Source: Methanoculleus sp. UBA374
GTDB taxonomy: Archaea; Halobacteriota; Methanomicrobia; Methanomicrobiales; Methanoculleaceae
Length of the DNA: 64,000 nt
Direction: 5' to 3'
Assembly (NCBI GenBank): GCA_002508705.1
Contig: DAYL01000034.1
Location: 62,001-126,000 of the forward strand
The first letter of the stretch is position 1. Every line of letters starts with the position of its first letter. This document shows, in pieces, positions 34,184-42,809 of this stretch. The position numbers and the translations under genes are program-made. Below the pieces are notes generated by a model. That model saw only the letters and a list, made by a program, of their open reading frames with translations, did no database searches and had not been told where the DNA came from.

Positions 34184-34630
34184 ATGAAGAACATCCTTGC
34201 GACCCTGCGTGAATCGGATTCATTTACCACGTTCCTCGACCTGGTACGGGCCGCCGGCATGGAAGGGCGGTTGAGCGCCGAAGGGCCCTATACGCTCTTT
34301 GTTCCTGACGACGATGCATTGCGGGCAGTATCGGACCTCGCCACAATCCGGGAGAATGCCGACCGGCTCGCCGATCTGCTGAATTACCATATCGTCCCGG
34401 GGGTGCATTCTATGATCGACCTGCTCGGCATACGGGCCCTGCGTTCGCTCCAGGGGGAAGACCTGACCGTGGACATCGCCCCGGAGGGGGTGCTGGTCAA
34501 CAACGTGCCGGTCGTGGAGTCCGATGCGTGGTGCACAAACGGGATCTGCCACGCGGTCCACGCTCTGCTCCGGCCTCCTGTTGCCGATACGGTTGCCGGC
34601 AGGGCCGGCTCCGGGAGAACGTATAAATAA
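34184..34630 (+). CDS. Single-domain FAS1 protein 3, no signal peptide
   Basis: A 148-aa FAS1 protein. Box 1 is EGPYTLFVPDDDALRAV, the YH motif is LLNYHIVPGVHS, and box 2 is NGICHAVHALLRPP. It begins KNILATLRESDSFTTFLDL, nearly the same opening as copy 4 (KNIITTLEDSGSLTTFLEL), so these two look like the most recent duplicates. No signal peptide. The 3' end contains the TATA box of the next gene. An in-frame TTG nine bases upstream is less likely than the ATG. Confidence 0.9.
   Translation: MKNILATLRESDSFTTFLDLVRAAGMEGRLSAEGPYTLFVPDDDALRAVSDLATIRENADRLADLLNYHIVPGVHSMIDLLGIRALRSLQGEDLTVDIAPEGVLVNNVPVVESDAWCTNGICHAVHALLRPPVADTVAGRAGSGRTYK
34622..34629 (+). promoter_or_regulatory. TATA box of FAS1 gene 4, inside the end of gene 3
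   Basis: TATAAATAA spans the last codons and stop of the third FAS1 gene, about 40 bases before the ATG at 34668. A compact arrangement in which the promoter overlaps the preceding coding sequence. Confidence 0.55.
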
Positions 34631-34667
34631 TCCTGCAGGGGTAGTGGTGTGCGTGGAGAAGAGCAGT

Positions 34668-35093
34668 ATGAAGAACATCATTACTACCCTGGAAGACTCC
34701 GGGAGTCTCACGACGTTTCTCGAACTGGTCCGAATTGCTGGCATGGAGCCGATGCTCCGCGAAAGAGGACCGTTTACCGTCTTCGTCCCTACGGACGAGG
34801 CGTTTATGCGGGTCCGGAAGGACCGGATGGACGAACTCCGGCAGGACCCGGATAAACTTCTCCTGATCGTGAGTTACCACGTGGTGCCGGGGCAGTTCAC
34901 TTCCGAGGACCTCCGGAGCGTCACTGCCGTCAGGTCGAGCCTCGGGACCGACCTGGTCATACGGTCGTCCGACCGGGGCATCACCGTCAACAGCGTCCCC
35001 ATCGTCGAGGCCGACGCGTTCTGCACGAACGGCATCTGTCATGCCATCCGCGCGGCGCTTGTCCCTCCGACAATCGATATCGCTGCGCCCTGA
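34668..35093 (+). CDS. Single-domain FAS1 protein 4, no signal peptide
   Basis: A 141-aa FAS1 domain with RGPFTVFVPTDEAFMRV as box 1, IVSYHVVPGQFT holding the YH motif and NGICHAIRAALVPP as box 2. GGAGAAGAG precedes the ATG by a few bases. No signal peptide or anchor is present. The shared NGICHA sequence and near-identical start with copy 3 indicate duplication. The gene ends 15 bases before the convergent MutY-like gene. Confidence 0.9.
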   Translation: MKNIITTLEDSGSLTTFLELVRIAGMEPMLRERGPFTVFVPTDEAFMRVRKDRMDELRQDPDKLLLIVSYHVVPGQFTSEDLRSVTAVRSSLGTDLVIRSSDRGITVNSVPIVEADAFCTNGICHAIRAALVPPTIDIAAP

Positions 35094-35108
35094 AGCGTTC
35101 TTCCCCCA

Positions 35109-35993
35109 TTACCTGCAGGTATAGGTCCCTTCGCTCTCGGCGACGAACCCTTCCCGCGCGAGGTCACCAAGGATCTTTCTTACCCGTCCGGGATTCTCGC
35201 AGACCCGGAGTATCACCTGCTCCTCGGTGACCGCCCCCTCATCAAGAACGAGCGCGAGTATCCGGCCCCTGACCTGCCGGTCGGACCCCTCGAATCGGCT
35301 CTGCCGGGTGTAGGACGCGCTCCGCCGGTTCGGGTTTGCCGTCCGCTTCTTCAGGATCGTGCCGTAGTCCATTAATGCGCTATACCACTCCCCGGGGTTC
35401 TCCCGGTAGAGCGCCTGCTCGACGAGCGGGAGGATAGCGTCGTCCCGCACGCCCTCCCGGCCCTGGAAGAAGAAGTGGATGAAGATTCGCCGGATGTTCG
35501 TCTCGATATAGACGACAGGCATGTTGAACGCGTACGCGACAATTGCCGACGCGGTCGCCTTCCCGATGCCGGGGAGGGCTGCAAGCGCCTCGACATCCGC
35601 CGGGAGCCGGCCGCCGTTCTCCTCCACCACGCGCTCGGCGGCTTTCTGGAGCGCGATTGCCCGGCGGTTGTAACCCATGCCCTGCCAGACACGCAGCACC
35701 TCGCTCTTCGGTGCGCGGGCAAGACTCTCAAAATTCGGGAACTGCTCGATAAACTCCGGGTATTTTACGGCGACCCGCTCGACCTGCGTCTGCTGGAGCA
35801 TGATCTCGGAGACGAGGATACGGTAAGGGTCGGTGGTCTGCCTCCAGGGAAGGTCGCGGCCGTGAGCCCGGTAATGGGAGAGAATAAGGTCCTGAAAGAG
35901 GCCCATGGTCTCCAGGGTGGCTCCCTGCTCCCGGATGGCGGCAAGGATGTCGCGTTCGCGTGCGTTCTGGTCGGGGTCGAGACTGCCGATCAC
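35109..35993 (-). CDS. MutY/Nth-like HhH-GPD DNA glycosylase lacking the Fe-S cluster
   Basis: A helix-hairpin-helix base-excision glycosylase. The N-terminal MutY-like opening HGRDLPWRQTTDPYRILVSEIMLQQTQVERV and the hairpin LAALPGIGKATASAIVAYAF are clear. Two features are odd. In the position of the catalytic aspartate (MutY ILDGNV) the sequence is VYIETNIRRIF, a glutamate. And the four-cysteine Fe-S motif after DYGTILKK is absent, replaced by a basic stretch. The C-terminal 70 residues resemble a winged helix (VTEEQVILRVCENPGRV). It probably belongs to a cluster-less MutY-like branch; substrate is uncertain. The start could be at 35906. Confidence 0.78.
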   Translation of the reverse strand: MIGSLDPDQNARERDILAAIREQGATLETMGLFQDLILSHYRAHGRDLPWRQTTDPYRILVSEIMLQQTQVERVAVKYPEFIEQFPNFESLARAPKSEVLRVWQGMGYNRRAIALQKAAERVVEENGGRLPADVEALAALPGIGKATASAIVAYAFNMPVVYIETNIRRIFIHFFFQGREGVRDDAILPLVEQALYRENPGEWYSALMDYGTILKKRTANPNRRSASYTRQSRFEGSDRQVRGRILALVLDEGAVTEEQVILRVCENPGRVRKILGDLAREGFVAESEGTYTCR

Positions 35994-36177
35994 ACCATCT
36001 GTTTGGTCCGACCCGGGGAAATAGGTTGGGTCGGGGATGGGACGTTAATAGCGCTGAGAATGGCAGGTCCGACACTTTCCTGCCCAAAGCGTCCCCTTCG
36101 CGCTTGCCGGAGATCAAAGCCCCGGGATGATGGCGGAAACTGGAATTTTCCCGACCGTCCCGGTAAACCGGATTGCG

Positions 36178-39100
36178 TCAGGCCCTTTCTCCGGTTGCAA
36201 TATCCGATGGAGATCCGTGCACGAGGTGGGAACCTCCCTCCACCCGCGCCCGCATCACGGTGAGCCGGGCGCCTGCCGCCCCATCCAGGTCGAACGTCCG
36301 TTCCTTTCCGTGGTCCCGGCAGAACTCCTGGAGGTCGAGCATGTGCCGAAGGCCGGTTGCCGCCTTCTCGTTCTGTACGAGGTCGAGCGGCGGCTCCAGC
36401 AGCGGCCGGGGCAGAAAAACGATGCATTTCGACCGTCCCCGGGTCAGCGAAACGTTCAGGCGGTTTCTGCTGTAGATGAACTCGGCCTCTGCAAGAGCGG
36501 TCTCGACGTCGCTTACGCCGTAACTGACGATAACCGCCTCTGCTTCCTGTCCCTGCATACTGTCGACGGTGTCCACGAACGGCGGATACTCCCATGCCCG
36601 CATCCTGTCAAGGCGACTCCGAATTGCGCCGATCTGGGCATGGTGCGGGCTGACGATGAAGAGCCCGCGCCGCCAGAAGAGGAAGTCTCCTTCCCCCGTT
36701 GCCGGATACGGCTTACCCGACTGAGGGTCGATGAGCTTCTCCCGGAGCGCTCCGACAAGGCTGGTAACCAGCGCTGCCTCGATCTGGTTCTCCACCGTCG
36801 TCCGGACACCCTCAAGCACACAGAGCACGAGCGGGTATGCCGGATCGAGGACCTGCTCGACCCATTCCTCTCCCGGAGGACCCGGGACGAGGGCGATTTG
36901 CTGCCGCCCGATCGTATCGTTCGCCGGGGCGTAATCGGCGCCGTAGAGCGTCTCCGCCGGGAAGCAGGAGAGGGTGCGGTTCATCCTCCAGTTCTCCTGG
37001 AGCTGGCAGGTGTAGGCAGGGCGCGCGGGGTCGTCGCGGTGCCGGAGGTAGGCAAAGACGGAGTCTTCAAGCCCGGGGAGGCCGTCCTCCGGTAGCGGGT
37101 ACTCCCCCTGGACGACCGGGGGAAGCTGCAGGTCGTCGCCCGCGAGAATGAGACGGCCCCCCTCGGCAAGCATCGGGAGCACCATTGCAAGGTCGGTTGG
37201 TCTCATCTGCGACGCTTCGTCGACGATCAGGAGGTCGAGAGACGGGAGGGACTTCTCGAGTTTGCCGAAACTGTGCACCGTCCCGCCGAGGAGGAGGGAC
37301 GGGTAGCCGACGACGGTATCGGCCCGATCATGGGGCAGCACCGCAAGGCTCCGCTCCCCTCCGGCTGTTCTGGCGCCCTTTAACTTGTAGATGGGGAAGT
37401 CGGCGGCGAGATCGAACTCATCGACGGACTCCTGCACCTTGACGAGCAGGTTCTCGATCGCAGCGTGGGTGCACGCTGCGACACCGACCCGGACCCGTTT
37501 TCCATGCAGCCTCCGTGCTTTGACGAGCAGGAGGATGGCCGTCGCGAGAAAATGCGTCTTCCCGGTTCCGGGCGGCCCCCAGACCAGTGTCAGCCGGTCT
37601 CTCATCAGGTGGCGGAACGCCCCGGCCTGGCTCTGCGTGAACCCGGCGCCGGCGGCGAGCCGTTCTGCATCGGCGACGAGTCCCTCGGGTTCAACGACCG
37701 GGGCGGCGAACCCCTGCGGGTCGCGGAGGAGGCGGATGAACGTGTTATCCGGCTGTCCGTCCAGGGTGAGGAGGCGGTCGACGTAGTGCGCCACGATAAA
37801 GTCGGTGAAACGGGGGTGCAGCACCGCGAGGTCGCCCTCCGCGAAAGGTGCGATCTCCCGGCCGTACGTCACCTCCAGGACAAGTCCCCGGACCTGACCC
37901 GCCTTCCGGTCGACGATGGTGTCCCGGACCCTGGCGAAGCAGACTCCGCTCGTCCCGGGGTTCGGACTGCTCCGGTAGCGGAGGTCGTCGAACGCGATCA
38001 TGGCCTCTTCGCCTGCTTCGCCGCGAGGGATGAGGAGGTAGCTGAACGCCTGCGATTGCTCGAAGAGCGCAAGGTCCAGGGGACCGAGCACCTTCCAGAA
38101 GTTCCCTTCGCTCTTCCGGACGGGGATGCTGATCCCGTCCCGGACCCGAACCGGCCACGGCTTGCTGCGCAGTTCCTGCACCTTCCGGGCACCCAGGGTC
38201 GATTCGTACTCTACGATGAAGAGGAGGCGCGATATCTCAGGTGCCGCGGCATCCCACGGGCGCGGAAACCGGAAATTCTCCGCCCAGCGCACGAGGCCGG
38301 GTTTAACCCGTTCACGGAGTCCGTCGAGGACGCTCCCCGCTGAAAGCAGACGCCGCGACATCTCCTGCCGGACCCAGTCTGCGGCTTCCGGCTTTGTTCC
38401 CTGCCACGCCATGATGATGGCGTCGCTCTTGAGCGCGTTGCTGTGCTCGTTCCAGAAGAGAGTGCCCGGATCGAGCCGGTATGCGAAACGGGAAGAGGGG
38501 ATTGCCGCAAGGACCTCCGGCAGACGGAGGGTGAACGGGACGGGGAGCGCAAGCAGTCGCCGGATCTCGCGCGTCAGGACGACGAGAGGGAACGGGATCG
38601 ATGTTGACGGGTGGCTGGACCCGATAGCAATGCCGGGGTCCTGGTAGTAAAACCGCAGCCGCAGGGCATCTTCCGCCGTTTCGGGGTCCCTGATTGCGTC
38701 GTCGAGCAGTCTGGTGAAGAGTTCCTCTTCGTAAGTGTCGTAGACGTAGGTCTGCACCGACTTCTGCCCTGTCCATTCCCGGCCCTGGTTATACTCGTGG
38801 ACGGCTGCAAGTTCTCCGGCGAGCGCCCGGACAAACTCCCGCCTCACCCGGTTGCAGTCGTCGGGGTTCCGGGCGACGGAGATAACTTCGTTTGAGGGCG
38901 TTCCGTAGACCGCCTCGCCCTTGAAGCGCCGGAACCCGAGAGCGTATATCCGGCCGGAGACGGGGTCTTTCTGGAGCGTGAGAACGATACCGATATCTTC
39001 GTAGACAGGGAGGGCCGGCGATCTTGCGGCGAGCGCGATGACCTCTCCCGTCCGGAGCGCCCGGACGGTCGCCCGCAGGCGGTCGCCCTGATCTGCAAGC

Positions 39101-40026
39101 GACCCGCAGTTGTCCAGGTGCCGGTCGTTCTCGGGGTCCCGGAGAAACTCTTCGAGGTCGGGAAGCGTGTTGATGGAGAGACCGGGGTCCCACGGGGCTT
39201 CCCGGAGGTAGCGTCGCCCGACGGATGAAAGGCCCGGAATCTGCGAGACAGAGGCGGAAACTTCCGCTTCCTTGCGGCAGCACGCGTAGTATTCGCAGGA
39301 CTCGCATCGTGCCGTGAGGTGCCAGGGCACGTCCCCCGGCGGGCCGGCAAAGATAACCGGAAGGCGATGGCGGAAGAAGTCCTCGATCACCCGGATGTTG
39401 AGGTGCAGGTCAAACGGTCTGGGTTCGTCGTCCCCGTACAGCCAGATCCCTGCCCGGGCGAGGTTGACCGGGAGGTCGATCCCGAGCAGGCGGAGGGCGT
39501 GATCGAGGATCAGGGCATACAGCGTCGCCTGGACCCGGTGGCTGACGCTGAGGTCCTCGCTTGCCTTGATATCGATGACCGAGAGATGCGGCCCCCCGTC
39601 GCCCCTGCCATCCAGCCGGATGAGGTCGGGGCGGCAGGGGGAGAACCGGTACACCTCCGGGTTGATGCCGTAGTTGCGCAGGAAGTGGACCGAGACCGGG
39701 ATGGTTGACTGGTAGATTGCCTCTCCCGGGGATAACCGGGGGAGGAGGTTGAAACTCTCCTCGATAGAGAACGACCGTCCGGAGAGGGGGCCGGTCCCGG
39801 CCGGGAGCTGCACATGTCCTGCGAGTTTCATACGGACGACCTCTTCCTCCCACCGGATTCCTGCATCCAGGAGGGCCTGCGTCACCGGGCTATGGTCCAT
39901 CGCGCCTGCCGGGATACCGGCGGCCTCCCGTTCCTCTCTCGGGGTTGCGTGGTAGCGGAGGTGGCGCTCGCAGTCGTGGTAGAAGAACCAGCCGATGAGC
40001 GACGGACTGAGGTTAAAACGAGGCAT
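36178..40026 (-). CDS. RecB-like nuclease fused to a superfamily 1 (DNA2/NAM7-type) helicase
   Basis: A 1282-aa putative DNA repair or defence enzyme. The N-terminal 280 residues carry a PD-(D/E)XK nuclease: VIDIKASEDLSVSHRVQATLYAL near residue 153 and a cysteine group CESCEYYACC near 242 that may bind Fe-S as in Cas4/AddB. A long middle region follows. The helicase spans about 800-1250: Walker A WGPPGTGKTHFLA (about 815), DEAS box LLIVDEASQM (about 935), GDDLQLPPV, ENWRMNRTL, VDSMQGQEAEAVIVSYG (about 1155) and NVSLTRGRSKC (about 1193). It is close to the TM0106 type of RecB-helicase. No defence partner genes are adjacent, so repair is as likely as antiviral use. Confidence 0.85.
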   Translation of the reverse strand: MPRFNLSPSLIGWFFYHDCERHLRYHATPREEREAAGIPAGAMDHSPVTQALLDAGIRWEEEVVRMKLAGHVQLPAGTGPLSGRSFSIEESFNLLPRLSPGEAIYQSTIPVSVHFLRNYGINPEVYRFSPCRPDLIRLDGRGDGGPHLSVIDIKASEDLSVSHRVQATLYALILDHALRLLGIDLPVNLARAGIWLYGDDEPRPFDLHLNIRVIEDFFRHRLPVIFAGPPGDVPWHLTARCESCEYYACCRKEAEVSASVSQIPGLSSVGRRYLREAPWDPGLSINTLPDLEEFLRDPENDRHLDNCGSLADQGDRLRATVRALRTGEVIALAARSPALPVYEDIGIVLTLQKDPVSGRIYALGFRRFKGEAVYGTPSNEVISVARNPDDCNRVRREFVRALAGELAAVHEYNQGREWTGQKSVQTYVYDTYEEELFTRLLDDAIRDPETAEDALRLRFYYQDPGIAIGSSHPSTSIPFPLVVLTREIRRLLALPVPFTLRLPEVLAAIPSSRFAYRLDPGTLFWNEHSNALKSDAIIMAWQGTKPEAADWVRQEMSRRLLSAGSVLDGLRERVKPGLVRWAENFRFPRPWDAAAPEISRLLFIVEYESTLGARKVQELRSKPWPVRVRDGISIPVRKSEGNFWKVLGPLDLALFEQSQAFSYLLIPRGEAGEEAMIAFDDLRYRSSPNPGTSGVCFARVRDTIVDRKAGQVRGLVLEVTYGREIAPFAEGDLAVLHPRFTDFIVAHYVDRLLTLDGQPDNTFIRLLRDPQGFAAPVVEPEGLVADAERLAAGAGFTQSQAGAFRHLMRDRLTLVWGPPGTGKTHFLATAILLLVKARRLHGKRVRVGVAACTHAAIENLLVKVQESVDEFDLAADFPIYKLKGARTAGGERSLAVLPHDRADTVVGYPSLLLGGTVHSFGKLEKSLPSLDLLIVDEASQMRPTDLAMVLPMLAEGGRLILAGDDLQLPPVVQGEYPLPEDGLPGLEDSVFAYLRHRDDPARPAYTCQLQENWRMNRTLSCFPAETLYGADYAPANDTIGRQQIALVPGPPGEEWVEQVLDPAYPLVLCVLEGVRTTVENQIEAALVTSLVGALREKLIDPQSGKPYPATGEGDFLFWRRGLFIVSPHHAQIGAIRSRLDRMRAWEYPPFVDTVDSMQGQEAEAVIVSYGVSDVETALAEAEFIYSRNRLNVSLTRGRSKCIVFLPRPLLEPPLDLVQNEKAATGLRHMLDLQEFCRDHGKERTFDLDGAAGARLTVMRARVEGGSHLVHGSPSDIATGERA

Positions 40027-40560
40027 AAGCGTTCACGATCGATGCCGGGAGGGTCGGGAGTTCTCCCTGATGGCGACGGTGACTCATCTGTTTGTGCGGT
40101 CGCGGGAAAACTGTTGTTATGGACCCCTGTTGAAACCCTCTCTGGAGAGTCGATTGCGGCCCTGACACGGATTTCGGATGGGGACCCTGTGAGGGGAGAG
40201 GGATGCTTCCCTCGAAATCCTTCAGGTTTCTCAAGATTCGGGCGTTCCGCGTATTGCACTCCCCGTCAGCCTCTCCTCACATCCTCCGTGCTCGAGTTTC
40301 TGCCGGACTAGCAGTCGTTCTCCCGTGGCGATGGTTCTCCGTCTGCTACACGGTACATTCTCGTTTTGACCGCTCAGCCTGCCGCACACTGAAGACCTTC
40401 AGCCTTCACGACTTCCGGAACCAAAATATGGTCTCAACAGAGCCGTAATTGGCTGCTTCTTTTACAATCCGCGATCAAATCGGTCTTTATGCGGATACAT
40501 CTCCAGGCACGAATGCAATTCGTATGCGCCGCAGAAAGGGCGTCCGGGGCAGGCAATCTT
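40027..40560. other. Intergenic region, no gene recognised
   Basis: About 530 bases between the divergent/tail ends of the helicase and the FAS1 lipoprotein. Open frames here have no recognisable motif. The A/T-rich part around 40425-40490 could carry promoter or terminator signals but no clear hairpin is visible. Confidence 0.35.
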
Positions 40561-41166
40561 TCAGCCGGTGACGTTCATCGTCACGTTTGCGGCGGTCTCG
40601 TTCTGTCCCGACAGGGTAACGCCGGATGGGACCATAACCGTATCAATGGCGTGAATGACGCCGTTTATAGCCTGTATATCGACCCGGATGATCTCTACTC
40701 CGTTCACCGTTATGTTCTTGCCGTCGGCATCGACAGAGATTGAGTTGCCCTGTACCGTTGCGATGGTACCATTCGTGGCGAGTTCGGCTCTCGTATAGGT
40801 TCCCGGAGCCATGTGGTAGAGCAGGACCTCGGCGAGATTGCCCTTCGGGTCGTTTGAGAGGTCTTGCATCACCGCCTCGGGAAGCCGGGAAAATGCTTCA
40901 TCGGTGGGTGCAAAAACTGTATACGGTCCAGGCCCGGCGAGAACTCTCTCAAGCCCGGCTGCATCGATAGCGCGGGTAAATGCCGAGAAGTTCCCGTCCC
41001 CGACCAGCACCTCACCGATTGTCAGGTTCACGCCCATCTGCGTTGCGGCAGCCGTGCCGTCCGTCTGGTTTCGGTCGCCGTCCTCCGACGGGTCCGTGCA
41101 GCCGCAGGCGAGGGCCGCCGCCCCGAGAACCAGAACGGCTATGAATAGTGCGTACTTCGCTCTCAT
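40561..41166 (-). CDS. FAS1-domain lipoprotein
   Basis: A 201-aa cell-surface lipoprotein with one FAS1 domain. The signal ALFIAVLVLGAAALACGC contains the lipobox, followed by an acidic linker rich in Asp, Thr and Gly. Box 1 is GPGPYTVFAPTDEAFSRL, YH is LLYHMAPGTYT and box 2 is NGVIHAIDTVMVP. In contrast to the four-gene array at 33-35 kb, this copy has the normal exported architecture and was probably the ancestor or a relative of the cytosolic ones. Adhesion or surface protein interaction is the usual role. Confidence 0.9.
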   Translation of the reverse strand: MRAKYALFIAVLVLGAAALACGCTDPSEDGDRNQTDGTAAATQMGVNLTIGEVLVGDGNFSAFTRAIDAAGLERVLAGPGPYTVFAPTDEAFSRLPEAVMQDLSNDPKGNLAEVLLYHMAPGTYTRAELATNGTIATVQGNSISVDADGKNITVNGVEIIRVDIQAINGVIHAIDTVMVPSGVTLSGQNETAANVTMNVTG

Positions 41167-41261
41167 GGCTCCTCTGTGGGCTGTATACTCAAACCTTTCC
41201 TTCTAACTCATTGTCTCCGGAACCGGCAGAAGAGCCCGGGAACCCGAGCTCCCGGGGCACT

Positions 41262-42725
41262 TTACTTCCAGAGTCTCATGGTCGAGACCACGTGGCGCAC
41301 CGGGTCGTAGACCCTGACGGCATGGTTGCCGGTATCGGCGATATACCAGAGCCCTCCGAAATCGACCAGGCCGTCCGGCTCGTTCAGTTTCGCGTCCCCC
41401 GACAGTCCATCCCGGTGGCCGCGGCTGCCGTTCCCGATTATGGTGAGAACCCAGCCGGTGCCCGGGTCGAACTGCTTGATCTTATGGTTTTCGGTATCGG
41501 CGATGTAGACCGCCCCGTCCCGGTAGGCTATACCCTTCGGGTGACGGATACGGGCCATCCCGGCGATGGTGTCAAGGTCGCCGAAGTCTTCCAGCGAGTG
41601 CCCTATGGACGTCTCGACCATCCCCCGCTTTATCCGCCGGATCGCCGAAGCCCCGCTGTCGGCTACGTAGAGCACCTCGCCGTCGGCGACGATGCCGGCG
41701 GGGCCGGCGAAAGCGGCCTTTGGAAACGGGCCGTCGACCAGGGCCTCCAGGCCCGACCCGGCGTATGGTTCTATTGTGCGGGCGGCCAGATCCAGCCGCC
41801 AGATCTGGTTCCCCCCGGCCATTGCGATATAGAGATAGCCGCCCATCAGCACGAGGTCCCGGGGCGCGTTCAGCGCTACATCGGTACCCGGTCCGCCTTC
41901 ACCGGGCGAGGGGGCGGCAAGTCCGGTCCCGGCGACCGTCGTCACCCGCCGGTCGGGCCAGAAAACCTGCCGGATCATGTGGTTCCCGGTATCTGCAACG
42001 TAGAGAGTTCCCGCCTCCTCATCGAAGGCGAGGCCCTCCGGCAGGTAGAAAGCCGCCTCCTGAAACAACCCGTCGGCGTTTCCGGCGGCTCCGGAGCCGA
42101 TTGTCTCCAGAATCTTTCCTGCTTTGTCGGCGACGATTATCCGATGGTGGCCGGTATCGCTTATAAAGAGCCGTGCCCCCGCATGGTCCGCTGCGATCTT
42201 GGCGGGGTGGTAAAGGGTCCCCTCCCGCGCCGTCTCCCGATCGGCTCCGGACTGCAACGGCCCCCTTGCCAATAAACCGCGCTGCTCGAACTCTTTCACT
42301 ATCAGGTCGATCTTCAGGTCGAGCCTCCCAGATAGCCCCTCTCCGGTGGTCTTCCCGACTATGTTCCCCTCCGGGTCGATGAGGATAAGGGTCGGCCAGT
42401 CCCGGACCCCGAAGGCCTGCCAGAGGAGACGATCGGGGTCGACGACGATGGGACCACGTACTCCGGCGCGGCGAACCGCCTCGCGGAGGTTCCCGGCAAC
42501 CGCGCCGGACTCAAACCCTGGTGAATGAACTTCAATAACTACCAGGTCCGGGTGGTTATCCTGGAGGTGCCGGACCTCCGGTGCCAGGCGTATGCAGTTT
42601 GAGCAGGCAAACGTCTGAAAAGAGAGCAGCACAATCCTGCCTGCAAGGTCGCGGACGGAGAGCGGGCGATTGGTATTGAGCCACTCAACGCCTGCGGGGA
42701 ACTCAGGGGCTGCTATCAGTTTCAT
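41262..42725 (-). CDS. Thioredoxin-like/NHL-repeat fusion protein (NHLRC2-like)
   Basis: A 487-aa protein. Residues 15-150 form a thioredoxin fold with the redox pair in FQTFACSNCIRLAPE and RDWPTLILIDPEGNIVG as the cis-proline strand. Residues 165-487 form a six-bladed NHL beta propeller, with repeats such as LYVADTGNHMIR, LYIAMAGGNQIWRLD, VYIADTENHKIKQF and WYIADTGNHAVRVYD. The domain order matches NHLRC2-type proteins. No signal peptide is apparent, so a cytoplasmic redox or scaffolding role is likely. Substrate unknown. Confidence 0.88.
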   Translation of the reverse strand: MKLIAAPEFPAGVEWLNTNRPLSVRDLAGRIVLLSFQTFACSNCIRLAPEVRHLQDNHPDLVVIEVHSPGFESGAVAGNLREAVRRAGVRGPIVVDPDRLLWQAFGVRDWPTLILIDPEGNIVGKTTGEGLSGRLDLKIDLIVKEFEQRGLLARGPLQSGADRETAREGTLYHPAKIAADHAGARLFISDTGHHRIIVADKAGKILETIGSGAAGNADGLFQEAAFYLPEGLAFDEEAGTLYVADTGNHMIRQVFWPDRRVTTVAGTGLAAPSPGEGGPGTDVALNAPRDLVLMGGYLYIAMAGGNQIWRLDLAARTIEPYAGSGLEALVDGPFPKAAFAGPAGIVADGEVLYVADSGASAIRRIKRGMVETSIGHSLEDFGDLDTIAGMARIRHPKGIAYRDGAVYIADTENHKIKQFDPGTGWVLTIIGNGSRGHRDGLSGDAKLNEPDGLVDFGGLWYIADTGNHAVRVYDPVRHVVSTMRLWK

Positions 42726-42809
42726 GCGGCACCTTCTGGCGGTTTAACGTTATGAATGTTGGCCCGGCCCGGTGGCCTGGATCTCGGTAAACCGCCGTCG
42801 CCCCCAATC

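Noticed and set aside
36127..37095. Plus-strand frames opposite the helicase
   Set aside because: They lie opposite conserved helicase motifs and have no family resemblance.
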